From Parvularcula mediterranea (GTDB lineage Bacteria; Pseudomonadota; Alphaproteobacteria; Caulobacterales; Parvularculaceae), in contig NZ_JABFCX010000003.1 in the NCBI RefSeq assembly GCF_013085255.1, positions 310,001 to 374,000 on the forward strand: a DNA stretch of 64,000 nt. The letters are read 5' to 3'. Below, piece after piece: positions 32,391 through 41,236 of this stretch (its first letter is position 1; every line of letters begins with the position of its first letter). The position numbers and the translations under genes are program-made. The notes beneath the pieces were generated by a model. That model was given only the letters and a program-made list of their open reading frames with translations. It had not been told where the DNA came from and searched no databases.

Positions 32391-35300
32391 TTAAGCTTGG
32401 AGGAATGTCCCCGTATTGAACTGTTCCTGCTCTTCTTCTAATCCGCTCTGTCGTTCTTTCTTCAAATCGGTGAATTCGCCCATGATTTCGGCTATCTCAG
32501 CAACGCGGGCGGACCAGTAAAAGCCTGAAGGCAAAGGCTCGACTTTGACCTCTCCGGTTTTTAGTCGCTCGAGCATCATCGAAACTCCGCGCGTAAACTC
32601 TTTCGGATCATCGGAGGTCAGAATGACCCCCTCTGCAGTTCCACCGAGAAGGTTCGAAACCGCGGTCGAGACGATTGGAAGACCTAGCTCCCTGTACAGG
32701 ACGAATTTGAGCGGGTTCATCGACCCAGTGAGCTCGTTGATTCGGTGGGGCATAATCGCGATATCGAATCCCGCCGCAATTCGCGTCGAATCCTCATACG
32801 TTAAAGCACCGGTGAGTACGACGTTTTCGATTTCCGCCAGCTGCTCTATGGAAGCATTACCTCCGGTCGGACCAACCAGTACAATCGTTGCGTGCGGAAG
32901 TGTGCGAGCCAAATAGGAAATCAAGCTTGCATCAACTCTATCCCTTAGATTGCCAACATACCCGATTACCGGTCCCCCTGGGACGGACGGTCTCACGCGG
33001 ATCACCTCGTCAGCGGACAGACTGTGACGCTCAACTCCATTCGGGACGACGTGAATCTTTTCGGCGTCGCAAAATGAAGAAAACGTCTCGCGCATTCTTT
33101 CGTTGTTGGTGAAGACAGCGGAGCTGCTTGATATGGCTTTTCCGTAAGACGCCTCCACCAATCGTCTTCGTTCTTCGGTCGTCGCGAACTCTCGTTCATC
33201 GTCTATCAAATCGGCGAAGACCGCATCAAACTTGGCGGCAGCCAATAGTTCATCGAGGCATTCGACATAAGGGCAGACTAGCAGGCTCGCCCCCGCTGAG
33301 AGCCCAACTTCATCAAAAAAAGCTTGGAACGAAGACTTAAGTTCAGTGAAACTGGGCAACCGTCTTCCGAAAAGCATCTCCGAGCGATTGCTGTAAACAA
33401 ACGATCTCTGAACTAAACTGGCTTTATCAAAATGTCCGAAGTACTTTCCCACGAACCGCGACAAGACAATTGAAGCGTTCGAGAGCGGCATGCTGGCTGC
33501 CCGTTTCTCAAGGTCCCGAAATCCCGCTAGGGACAATGGGTGATCGATAATGATAACGCGATCGAAGTGACCATCACGGACCAGATACTCTGCTACCATG
33601 TCCACGCGCCTGCCGAAGAGACCGCTGTCTACCTGTTTCCAGAGGATCACCAAGTCGCGTTGGGAAGCATCGACGTGTTTCCGGTGAATCTTAGAAATGA
33701 GGTGCTTGCTGGTTCTGCCCATGATCTGGGGAAAAGCCGTCGCGTGATCAAAGCTGCTTGCTCGACGCCGACCGGTATCAGTCATTGCCGAAACGCGCAT
33801 CGCATTGCTCGAATGCGAAAAGCGCGAGAGAAAGGTTTCGCGCACTCTCTCTTTGTCAATGGCGCTTTCGAGCACACGGTCCAGGGCAGCTTCTAGACTT
33901 TCATCATCTTGTCGGAAAAACACGCCCGGAATGTCCTTAAGATTCTCGAACGGAGCGAGATCGTTCAATAGAACGCTCATCCCGAATGCGAGGGCATCCG
34001 CGACTTTCGACGGAAGCTGATAATAGGACGTCTCTGCAGACGCATCTTGTGGAAGACACACCAGATCCCCCATTGCGAGGACAGTCGGCAGCTCCGAGAA
34101 CGAAACATCGGACAAGAGGATTGCTCTTCCGCATGCTGCCTCCTCGATCTCCTCACGGATTCTGTCGTCCTCAAACGTTCCGGCGACCAGTAGCCTCAAA
34201 TCGGATCGGCTCGACTTCCCGATCGCTCGAGCGATTTCCAACACTCCCTTGTGGCGCCTAACTGTACCGACAAACACGACAACCTTCGCCTCGATCGGCA
34301 AGCCGGAGCTGGCTCGTAGTGCCTGCCTGTCAAATAGTGCCGCGTCGAACTGGCTCTCGTCACGCGAATGCGCAACGATCGTCCCGCCAAAAATCGACTG
34401 CAGAGAGGGATTCGAAACGGTGACATGATCGAATGCTCCGATCACTGAGTGCGCTAACGTAGTCCCAGCGAGATCCGCTAAATGAACCTGATCAGATCTG
34501 AGAGATGAGAGTAAAGCTGAGGCTTCGCCATTGATCTGACGTTCCTTGAAGAACGCGAACTCGTAGTCATCAATGTCAAGCATGATGGTTGGCTGACAGC
34601 GCTCCCAAATCGTCAGGCCGATGAAGAGCGTCGGATACCGGGGCTTGCACAGCCAAACAAAATCGAAGCTCTGAGAGGCCGCTTCATTTGCGAAAGCTTC
34701 GAGATCTGAAAAACCGTCGACAACACCGGTCACGATATTGAGATTCTCATTCTCGGCAATCGGGGCCCAGACTGAAGTCCCGAACCGAGGGAACATCGGT
34801 CCGATCAGCGTTACCTCGTCAAAGAGGAGCTCGAGGATCTGATAGAGTACGAGCGCTCGCCCCGCAGGATTATGCGCCAAGTCCCAGCAGACAACCGCCG
34901 CTCGGCGGCGTCGTGCGGGCAATTGATGCGTGGGCGTCGGAACATCGCCGGAGATCGTGGCGGAAAGTATCTTCTCGTCACAAACGATAGGCTCAGAATC
35001 GGAGACAAAGAGAAGCTCAACCCTCACTGTTTCCGTATCGAGAAACCCATCAAGCAAAGGTAGCTCAAAGCCGACGGCCTCATCGCCAGTGCGAAACACC
35101 TCGGCAACATCCGGCCTGTCGATCGAGGTATTAAGTGGGAGGACTGTCTCTCCATCCAGCCTGACCGCGAAATTGCCTTGGCTCGTTGCTGTGGCCCAGC
35201 CGAAGACGGTATCTTTGGACAGACCATCAATCTGTCCAGAAGGCTTTGCCAGAGGCGCGTTGACTAAGCTGTTTTCGCCCAAGGTGAGCTCTGAGCCGTT

Positions 35301-35954
35301 GTGACGTGCAACGATTTCAACGACATCATCGTCCTGCCACTGAAAGGTTGCGGGAACAGGGAAGGAGAACCCGATCGCCGTACGGGTGGGCAACAGGAGA
35401 TGGTTGTCCACATCACGACGGGGAGAAGTCAAAGGTTCTTCGAGCATCCCCTCACCGACCCGACAGACCAGCTCAGACCCCGCAGGGACATTTGCCCATC
35501 CTGAAATTGAGTGACGCTCGACGTACTCAATGTAGGCAATCGCGCCTGCGGAGGCACGGAGACGCACCTGCCTCACACCTAAGCAGGAGAAGTGTCCCGA
35601 GACTTGGTCTGTCTCAACGACAGCGACTTCATGCAGCCTATCGTCAAATAGATGGCGAGGAAGAATTGTGGCGAAGCCGCAAAGCTCATCAACCCCTAGT
35701 GCCACCGCAACATCCGGTCTGCGCTGGTTGAGTTCGATCGCCACTGAGACTTCATCGTCGATCACGAATGACAGTCTTTTTTCGGCATTCGCGACGAGCC
35801 AACCGATGATCTGTCCTGAGAGCTGCTCGTCGATCTCGAACAGCAAGCTTTGCGCCGCCCCTTCCGCAGCAACACTCTCGTGAGTCGTGGGTGCTCCGCC
35901 CGCTGGTTTGACCGATTTAAACGGGTTCTGAAGCTGGGAGAGAATTTTTTTCAT
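32391..35954 (-). CDS. Giant multidomain glycosyltransferase: repeated beta-type modules plus two GT4 domains
   Basis: About 1187 residues. The N-terminal 330 residues hold three related non-catalytic modules, each with a G-W-(A/L) core, a polar I/L-D-G/D segment, an R-x-D-V stretch and a G-(F)-x-x-x-L/P ending (for example QIIGWLVANAEKRLSFVIDD and VFGWATATSQGNFAVRLDGE). Two GT-B/GT4-like domains follow. The first has VVCWDLAHNPAGRALVLYQI, VFVGTVRRHKGVLEIARAIG and SYYQLPSKVADALAFG. The second has HVVPNGVERHSLS, GYVGNLRDRVDASLISYLA and SMNPLKFVLYRELGLPIVST. I prefer the ATG at 35954 to a GTG at 36014, but either overlaps the preceding gene's end. AT-rich compared with flanks. Confidence 0.75.
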   Translation of the reverse strand: MKKILSQLQNPFKSVKPAGGAPTTHESVAAEGAAQSLLFEIDEQLSGQIIGWLVANAEKRLSFVIDDEVSVAIELNQRRPDVAVALGVDELCGFATILPRHLFDDRLHEVAVVETDQVSGHFSCLGVRQVRLRASAGAIAYIEYVERHSISGWANVPAGSELVCRVGEGMLEEPLTSPRRDVDNHLLLPTRTAIGFSFPVPATFQWQDDDVVEIVARHNGSELTLGENSLVNAPLAKPSGQIDGLSKDTVFGWATATSQGNFAVRLDGETVLPLNTSIDRPDVAEVFRTGDEAVGFELPLLDGFLDTETVRVELLFVSDSEPIVCDEKILSATISGDVPTPTHQLPARRRRAAVVCWDLAHNPAGRALVLYQILELLFDEVTLIGPMFPRFGTSVWAPIAENENLNIVTGVVDGFSDLEAFANEAASQSFDFVWLCKPRYPTLFIGLTIWERCQPTIMLDIDDYEFAFFKERQINGEASALLSSLRSDQVHLADLAGTTLAHSVIGAFDHVTVSNPSLQSIFGGTIVAHSRDESQFDAALFDRQALRASSGLPIEAKVVVFVGTVRRHKGVLEIARAIGKSSRSDLRLLVAGTFEDDRIREEIEEAACGRAILLSDVSFSELPTVLAMGDLVCLPQDASAETSYYQLPSKVADALAFGMSVLLNDLAPFENLKDIPGVFFRQDDESLEAALDRVLESAIDKERVRETFLSRFSHSSNAMRVSAMTDTGRRRASSFDHATAFPQIMGRTSKHLISKIHRKHVDASQRDLVILWKQVDSGLFGRRVDMVAEYLVRDGHFDRVIIIDHPLSLAGFRDLEKRAASMPLSNASIVLSRFVGKYFGHFDKASLVQRSFVYSNRSEMLFGRRLPSFTELKSSFQAFFDEVGLSAGASLLVCPYVECLDELLAAAKFDAVFADLIDDEREFATTEERRRLVEASYGKAISSSSAVFTNNERMRETFSSFCDAEKIHVVPNGVERHSLSADEVIRVRPSVPGGPVIGYVGNLRDRVDASLISYLARTLPHATIVLVGPTGGNASIEQLAEIENVVLTGALTYEDSTRIAAGFDIAIMPHRINELTGSMNPLKFVLYRELGLPIVSTAVSNLLGGTAEGVILTSDDPKEFTRGVSMMLERLKTGEVKVEPLPSGFYWSARVAEIAEIMGEFTDLKKERQSGLEEEQEQFNTGTFLQA

Positions 35955-36588
35955 AGCGTCCAAGCTCAAAAAACTCGTTCGTTCTGGTATGGATTGATCG
36001 GAGCTCTTCGTCACCGAAAGATGAAAAGTCAGGTCGCTCTGCGGAGGCGTTCAGCTTCGGAATATCAAAATCAATCTTGATACGATTCCTTGCAAGAATT
36101 CGTCGCAACGAAGCGTTCATGTTCTCAATCTTCAGAAGCGACAAGTTCGGAAGCCGCTCGCCACCATCAGTTTGAGTCCATCTTGCCAGCGATCGAGGTC
36201 GGAAATTGCGAGCGAATGTTGCGAAATCATTGTGCTTCGCAAGGCGAAAACTTTCTCTTTCTTCATTGCCAGTGTATTGTTGTCGCATGAACTCATAACT
36301 CGATGAGTACAGCTCGTAGGGATTCCTCACCGCAACGATGATTTCTCTGAAACTGTCTAAAGTCCGCCCATACCCAGATAGAATTTTTCTTGCGTCATCC
36401 ACCGTCTGATGACCAGGCAATTCCCTGACGAATACTCCGGGACGATCTTCTGCGGCGATGATCCGTGCCTGTCCTTTACTGACTAGGGCGTAAACTGGCG
36501 GCTTGAAAGCCTTAGCGAAGACTACGTTAAGCGTAGCCGAGGCCACCCGAGGATAGCTGAGATACAGAAGATCGTTGTTGAACAGCAT
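35917..36588 (-). CDS. Sulfotransferase-like protein
   Basis: A 223-residue protein of the sulfotransferase fold. LYLSYPRVASATLNVVF at residues 8-24 corresponds to the 5'-PAPS loop, with A-S-A-T replacing the commoner G-S/G-T. REIIVAVRNPYELYSSSYEF corresponds to the 3'-phosphate loop, with Arg and Ser kept. The altered first loop makes the activity less certain than for the other two sulfotransferases here. It overlaps the following multidomain transferase gene by about 38 bases, implying translational coupling, so it likely modifies the same polymer. Codon use and AT content match that gene. Confidence 0.65.
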   Translation of the reverse strand: MLFNNDLLYLSYPRVASATLNVVFAKAFKPPVYALVSKGQARIIAAEDRPGVFVRELPGHQTVDDARKILSGYGRTLDSFREIIVAVRNPYELYSSSYEFMRQQYTGNEERESFRLAKHNDFATFARNFRPRSLARWTQTDGGERLPNLSLLKIENMNASLRRILARNRIKIDFDIPKLNASAERPDFSSFGDEELRSIHTRTNEFFELGRYEKNSLPASEPV

Positions 36589-36614
36589 CTACAAACCCAA
36601 AAAAGTTTCTCCGG

Positions 36615-37493
36615 CTAGGGAGTACCCGAAAACCCGTAGAGGCTTCCCCGGCTTTTCGCGAGCGCGTCGAGGTCCTTCAGCTCACTGAGGAAGCGTTCAA
36701 GATGATGGAGGCGGATCATGTTCGGTCCGTCCGAGGGGGCGTTGTCGGGGTCGGGATGCGTCTCTGCGAAGACGCCTGCCACGCCGACGGCGACGGCCGC
36801 CCGTGCAAGGGTTGGGACCATCTCGCGCTGGCCGCCTGAGCTTCCGCCCTGCCCGCCTGGTTGCTGGGCTGAGTGGGTCGCATCGAAGATCACGGGCGCG
36901 CCCGTCTCCTCGGCCATCGTCTTGAGGCCGCGATAGTCCGTGACCAGCGTATTGTAGCCAAAGCTTGCGCCGCGCTCGGTGACGAGGACGTTCGGGTTGC
37001 CCGAGCCCGTCACTTTCCTGACCACGTTCTTCATGTCCCAGGGGGCGAGGAACTGGCCCTTCTTGATCTTGATGACCCGGCCTGTCTCAGCGGCGGCGAT
37101 CAGAAGGTCTGTCTGGCGGCAGAGGAACGCCGGGATCTGGAGCACATCGACCACTTCGCCGACCCGGGCGCATTGCTCGCGCTCGTGGATGTCGGTGAGG
37201 GTCGGGACCCCGAGGCTCTCTTTGATTTCGGCAAACACCGGAAGTGCATCGTCGAGGCCCATGCCGCGCTGGGCGCCGAGGCTCGTCCGGTTGGCTTTGT
37301 CGAAGCTCGTTTTATAAACAAAACCAATGCCGAGGCGGTCCGTGATCTCCTTGATCGCGCTCGCCACTTCCAAGGCATGGTCGCGGCTCTCCATCTGGCA
37401 GGGGCCTGCGAACAGCATGAAAGGCTTGTCGTTGCCGATCGTTACATCGCCTGCGGGAGCGGAGATGGTGACGGTGCTGTTGATCTGGTTCAT
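36615..37493 (-). CDS. kdsA: 3-deoxy-8-phosphooctulonate (Kdo-8-P) synthase
   Basis: KdsA condenses phosphoenolpyruvate with arabinose-5-phosphate, the first committed step to Kdo. The 292-residue TIM barrel shows MLFAGPCQMESRDHALE, VYKTSFDKANRTS, the PTLTDIHEREQC block, QIPAFLCRQTDLL, IIKKGQFLAPWDM-type sequence, and the metal-region FDATHSAQQPGGQGGSSGGQ. I start it at the ATG at 37493, preceded by GAGG, because the longer frame has no family-like sequence. It is GC-rich, unlike its AT-rich neighbours on both sides. It may serve lipopolysaccharide as well as the capsule's Kdo linker. Confidence 0.95.
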   Translation of the reverse strand: MNQINSTVTISAPAGDVTIGNDKPFMLFAGPCQMESRDHALEVASAIKEITDRLGIGFVYKTSFDKANRTSLGAQRGMGLDDALPVFAEIKESLGVPTLTDIHEREQCARVGEVVDVLQIPAFLCRQTDLLIAAAETGRVIKIKKGQFLAPWDMKNVVRKVTGSGNPNVLVTERGASFGYNTLVTDYRGLKTMAEETGAPVIFDATHSAQQPGGQGGSSGGQREMVPTLARAAVAVGVAGVFAETHPDPDNAPSDGPNMIRLHHLERFLSELKDLDALAKSRGSLYGFSGTP

Positions 37494-37625
37494 CGGCCTC
37501 GGGGTAATCCAACCCGCCCTTTCACGCAACGTCCGAGGTGGGCCTCTAGTCCATGCCACCCTTGCCATCATTCCCGAGTTGGCCCATTGCCTGAGAGGAG
37601 TTGATGGCAACGAGAGAATGACTCG

Positions 37626-38936
37626 ATGAAGGTAGTTGCATTCGTGCCCGCGAAAGGTTCCAGCGAACGTATCCCATCAAAAAACCTAAGGGTTTTGGAC
37701 GGTGAGCATCTCTTCAAACGAAAGTTGCGACAGCTTCTGGAATGCGAGACGATCGACGAAATCTATCTGGATACGGAGTCTGATGAGATCATTGCTCTGG
37801 CAAAAGATCTCGACGTAAAGGTCATCAGGCGGGATCCCAGCCTGTCAACTAACGCCACGGACGGCCACGAGATGTTTGCGAACGAGTGCCGGCAAGTCCC
37901 CGACGCTGACATTTACGTGCAATGCCTCTGTACAGCGCCTTTTGTCGATGCCGATACGATCGATCGCGCGATACAAGCTCTGCTGAATTCTGACTGTGAT
38001 AGCCTCGTCGCGGTCTCCAGAACAAAGCAGTATCAGTGGGCAGACGGTGAGCCTCTTTACGGACACGGGCGCATCCCCAACAGCGTCGATCTGCCCGACT
38101 CAGTTGTGGAAGCCATGAGCCTCTACGCGGTGAAGCGAACCGGTGACGGAAGCCCCTCTAAACGGTTTGGGCGCAATCCTCTCCTCTTTGAGCTAGATGC
38201 CCGTGAGATGTTGGACATCAATTATCCGAAAGACCTTGCCTTGGCAGAGCACATTTGCCTCGGCGCGCGTGAAGAGGAACTCCGAAAGTTCCGTCTCATG
38301 AAGACACATCTCAGTTCGGCGGTGCTATCTGACATCACGAAGGATCTCGGGCTCGACTGCACGCTCGTTCCCGAAATCCGCGCCATGACCGGGACAAGGA
38401 TCCTCGGCCGGGCAAAAACCCTGCATCTCGGCGCGCTGGATGAGAAACAGAATTCTGAGCGGGAGGAATGGAAGGGTATCTACAAGGCTCTCAACTCCTA
38501 CAAATTTATACGTCCAGGAGACGTTATAGTCGTTGCTACCGATGTTCCTCAGCGCGCCTACTTCGGCGAACTAAACGCCCATCTGGCCCTACGGGCGGGT
38601 GCTGTGGGTGTTCTCGTCGATGGCTTCACACGTGATATCGAAGGCGTTCGCCCTCTCGAACTCCCTGTGTTTGCCCGAGGTTCCTATTGCAACGACATCA
38701 AATATGAAGGCACCCTCCTCGGAATGAACGAAAAGATCAGTGTGGGCGGCGTCTCAGCAAGCAATGACGATGTCGTATTTGCGGACGCCGACGGAGCTGT
38801 AATCGTGCCGGGGAATCAGTGGGATAAAGTTCTGGATATCGCCGTGAAGGCAATCATGAACGAAGCTCAAATCAGTCTCGGCGTTTCCCTTGGGCAGCCC
38901 GTAGAAGACTTGATCGACACTCACGGGTACTTCTAA
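37626..38936 (+). CDS. Fusion of NeuA-like CMP-sugar synthetase and RraA/HMG-aldolase-like domain
   Basis: A 436-residue two-domain protein. Residues 1 to about 222 are a nucleotide-sugar cytidylyltransferase: FVPAKGSSERIPSKNLRVLD (7-26) is the CTP-binding start, CTAPFVDADTIDRAI lies mid-domain, and DINYPKDLALAE (197-208) is the NeuA metal/substrate block. Residues about 225-436 form an RraA-like domain: HLALRAGAVGVLVDGFTRD (319-337) with the catalytic-type Arg336-Asp337 pair, LPVFARG, and DDVVFADADGAVIVPG (381-396). RraA-fold aldolases cleave or form 4-substituted 2-oxo-4-hydroxy acids using pyruvate. I infer synthesis and CMP activation of an acidic 2-keto-3-deoxy sugar. KdsB function is unlikely since the N-terminus is NeuA-type. 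Confidence 0.82.
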   Translation: MKVVAFVPAKGSSERIPSKNLRVLDGEHLFKRKLRQLLECETIDEIYLDTESDEIIALAKDLDVKVIRRDPSLSTNATDGHEMFANECRQVPDADIYVQCLCTAPFVDADTIDRAIQALLNSDCDSLVAVSRTKQYQWADGEPLYGHGRIPNSVDLPDSVVEAMSLYAVKRTGDGSPSKRFGRNPLLFELDAREMLDINYPKDLALAEHICLGAREEELRKFRLMKTHLSSAVLSDITKDLGLDCTLVPEIRAMTGTRILGRAKTLHLGALDEKQNSEREEWKGIYKALNSYKFIRPGDVIVVATDVPQRAYFGELNAHLALRAGAVGVLVDGFTRDIEGVRPLELPVFARGSYCNDIKYEGTLLGMNEKISVGGVSASNDDVVFADADGAVIVPGNQWDKVLDIAVKAIMNEAQISLGVSLGQPVEDLIDTHGYF

Positions 38937-39017
38937 GCTGTTGCGTAGCCTTGCGGAATCTTTCTTGTCCTCATTTATCTCCCTGCCCTATGAAAATTCA
39001 GACTACGGACTTCACCA

Positions 39018-40127
39018 ATGACGGCGCGAAGCTACGTTTACCTGCGCTACTACCACTGGATTTCAGTCGTCCTCGCCATTCGAGATAAGAGGACGGCGGA
39101 TGGCGAGGACTGTCGGATCGTCTGTCGGGCCTCGGTGGCAAAGGTATTATCGGCGTGGGGTCTGGAGCACGGAACCGACTTTGTTTTGCTGACGGAGCTT
39201 CGCGCAGAAGCCGATGAGAGCAAATCCGTAGAGCTCATCACTCATCATCACGCCGATAGCGTAACGGAACTCGAGGAAACGCTCGAAGTCCACGGCTTCG
39301 AGAAGATTTCAGTTTCATTCTTCGCAGATGGCTTCACGAACTTTCTGGTCCACAAAGAGGCGATTGCTGACTTTCTCAAACGCCAGCATTCGTTGCGACC
39401 CGGCTCGATTATCTTTTTCGACCGGGTGAACGAAAAGGCTCTCGACCACCTTCCAGATTTTGACATTGAGGTCCTCTCCGCATCGCATCTGCAAGCATTG
39501 ATGCAGCATGATGTCGCTTCTTCATCTGCTAAGCGAGCGCTTGAAATGATCACGCCCTCTGTTGGCGAAAATGGAGCGCTTCTGCTGGTCATGCGGCCCT
39601 GGGGGAGTAGTACTTTTCACAGCGGGAAGTTCCTTTTGGATGATCCTGTGGAGACTGCATCTCGCATGATGCAAAAGCTCGTCGACGCCATCAACCGGCA
39701 TGAAGGCGTCGCGCGGACAGTTATTCTGCGCCCTGATAATCGAGCTCCGGAGTTTATGGCGCGCGTCGTTGAACACCTCAGAGATCGACTGAAGCAAGAG
39801 AGCATAGTCTTTCCCGAAGAAGTCTGGCCAGAATGGATGACGTTGGAACCGCTGCTTCTGTCTCTTCCTGATGATGCTCTCGGACCACCATTTATCGTGG
39901 CATCGCTCGACTCCACGGCATCCTTACCCTTCCTTGAGGTCCGCAAGGGTCGCACGCACTATTTAGGCCTACCGGACAGCGCGCTCGCGGCAAGCGGGGA
40001 CGAGGAGTTCGCTAAAGGGACCGCTGCACGCGTGCGAAACCTCGAGCGGCACGTGCGATACATTCGGAGAGATACGCCAGACACAGTCGAGCTTCTCGAT
40101 CCCTCATTTGTAAAAGTATCCAACTAG
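39018..40127 (+). CDS. Unassigned transferase-like protein A (convergent paralogue pair)
   Basis: A 369-residue cytoplasmic protein of a family I do not recognise. Landmarks are FFADGFTNFL (101-110), MRPWGSSTF (192-200), ILRPDNRAPE (236-245), WPEWMTLEP (270-278) and ASLDSTASLPFLEV (295-308). The order of an acidic-x-G motif, an Arg-Pro-Asp motif and a late Ser/Thr-rich motif loosely recalls bacterial sialyl/polysialyltransferases (D/E-D/E-G, H-P, S-S/T). The next gene on the opposite strand encodes a paralogue with the last three motifs at the same residue numbers. It lies 81 bases after the CMP-sugar synthetase fusion, so a CMP-sugar-dependent transferase is my inference. Confidence 0.6.
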   Translation: MTARSYVYLRYYHWISVVLAIRDKRTADGEDCRIVCRASVAKVLSAWGLEHGTDFVLLTELRAEADESKSVELITHHHADSVTELEETLEVHGFEKISVSFFADGFTNFLVHKEAIADFLKRQHSLRPGSIIFFDRVNEKALDHLPDFDIEVLSASHLQALMQHDVASSSAKRALEMITPSVGENGALLLVMRPWGSSTFHSGKFLLDDPVETASRMMQKLVDAINRHEGVARTVILRPDNRAPEFMARVVEHLRDRLKQESIVFPEEVWPEWMTLEPLLLSLPDDALGPPFIVASLDSTASLPFLEVRKGRTHYLGLPDSALAASGDEEFAKGTAARVRNLERHVRYIRRDTPDTVELLDPSFVKVSN

Positions 40128-41236
40128 GCATTTATTCGTCTACGGAACGCCACGAAATGAGGCTCTCGTTCATAGCGCACCCATAGAGAAGCAGCGCCAG
40201 TCGCTCGAGCGTTCAGCATGAAAAGCTTCTCGAGAATTGCTCGATTTGGAAGCATCTTGCCATCTTCGTCCTTAATTGATGGGACCCCGAAAACGTGGCC
40301 AGCGCCGCGACCCTGAAACAGAAACGGAAGTGAGAACGTCGAGTCCATCCCGAGGACGTGAACCCTTCGATCACCGATCTCCTCCAGGAGCACCTTGAAA
40401 ATTGGCTCAAAGGTCATCCACCAAGGCGCTTGATCGATTACATCGACGCGCATTCGATCACTGATCTGAGCTTGAACATCGCTCGCTATCTCCAAAGAGG
40501 AGGCAAGCCCGCGGTCGTCCGGACGAATGAGTAGCCGACACGGGCCAATGTTCTCAGTGTACTTATAAATTAGATCGACGAGCGCGGCGGCGACGGGAAA
40601 CTTAGCTCCCAAAGAGCGCAGCTTCCCATCAAGAAAGGCTTCGTCCTCCCAAGGACGGAGTATAAGGACAATGACGGAAACACCGTCTTCAAGATCAAGG
40701 CCATCGACCAACTTTTGTGCTTCGAGGTTCGCTAGTGTCAGTTCTTGCCCCTGCTGATAGTCAGCATGACGAATTATGCGTATTCGCGGAGTGATCGGAC
40801 AGAAACCGGATGTCGACTCGATACGATCAAAAGCGATATCCGACCCAAGCTGAAAACTAGACTTTTCAGCTCCAGCGAGAACAGTTTCGGTATCCTCACA
40901 ATTGTTCGTCATTCCGTCTGGATAAAACCATAGGAACTGCTCGGCCTCGACGTCTCCAAGGGCCTCACGACACACATCAAAGTCTCGCATACCCGACAGG
41001 CTATGCTGAACGAGGAGGTGGAACTCTGAGCAGCGCTCAGTACAAAGAACATTCGAGAGCTCAAGGACATGGATGATTTCGGTTTCGTCCAAGGCCTTAG
41101 TGGCCCTCAGCTTTCGCACGAACGCGGGTGGGCCGACGAACAGGACTTTGTCAAAATCTTCGCGTAGCGCTTCTCGCATGAGGAGGCCAAGCTGAAGCCA
41201 TTGCTTATAGCGAACAAAAATCGCGGCGAGCTTCAT
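40124..41236 (-). CDS. Unassigned transferase-like protein B (convergent paralogue pair)
   Basis: A 370-residue paralogue of the convergent neighbour. It keeps FLWFYPDGMTNN (101-112), LILRPWEDEAF (191-201), LLIRPDDRG (235-243), PWWMTFEP (271-278) and LGMDSTFSLPFLFQ (295-308). The motif order and numbering are almost unchanged between the two, although most of the rest has diverged. Its N-terminus (AAIFVRYKQWLQLGLLMREA) resembles a Rossmann-type first strand and helix. The ATG at 41236 shares one base with the stop of the upstream Stf0-type gene (TGATG). Its stop shares CTAG with that of paralogue A. Function is inferred only. Confidence 0.6.
   Translation of the reverse strand: MKLAAIFVRYKQWLQLGLLMREALREDFDKVLFVGPPAFVRKLRATKALDETEIIHVLELSNVLCTERCSEFHLLVQHSLSGMRDFDVCREALGDVEAEQFLWFYPDGMTNNCEDTETVLAGAEKSSFQLGSDIAFDRIESTSGFCPITPRIRIIRHADYQQGQELTLANLEAQKLVDGLDLEDGVSVIVLILRPWEDEAFLDGKLRSLGAKFPVAAALVDLIYKYTENIGPCRLLIRPDDRGLASSLEIASDVQAQISDRMRVDVIDQAPWWMTFEPIFKVLLEEIGDRRVHVLGMDSTFSLPFLFQGRGAGHVFGVPSIKDEDGKMLPNRAILEKLFMLNARATGAASLWVRYEREPHFVAFRRRINA

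Noticed and set aside
37626-38936. KdsB (CMP-Kdo synthetase) or KpsU for the N-terminal domain
   Set aside because: The start P-A-K-G-S-S-E-R-I-P-S-K-N is the NeuA type rather than the KdsB A-R-x-x-S-T-R-L-P-G-K type, despite nearby kdsA.
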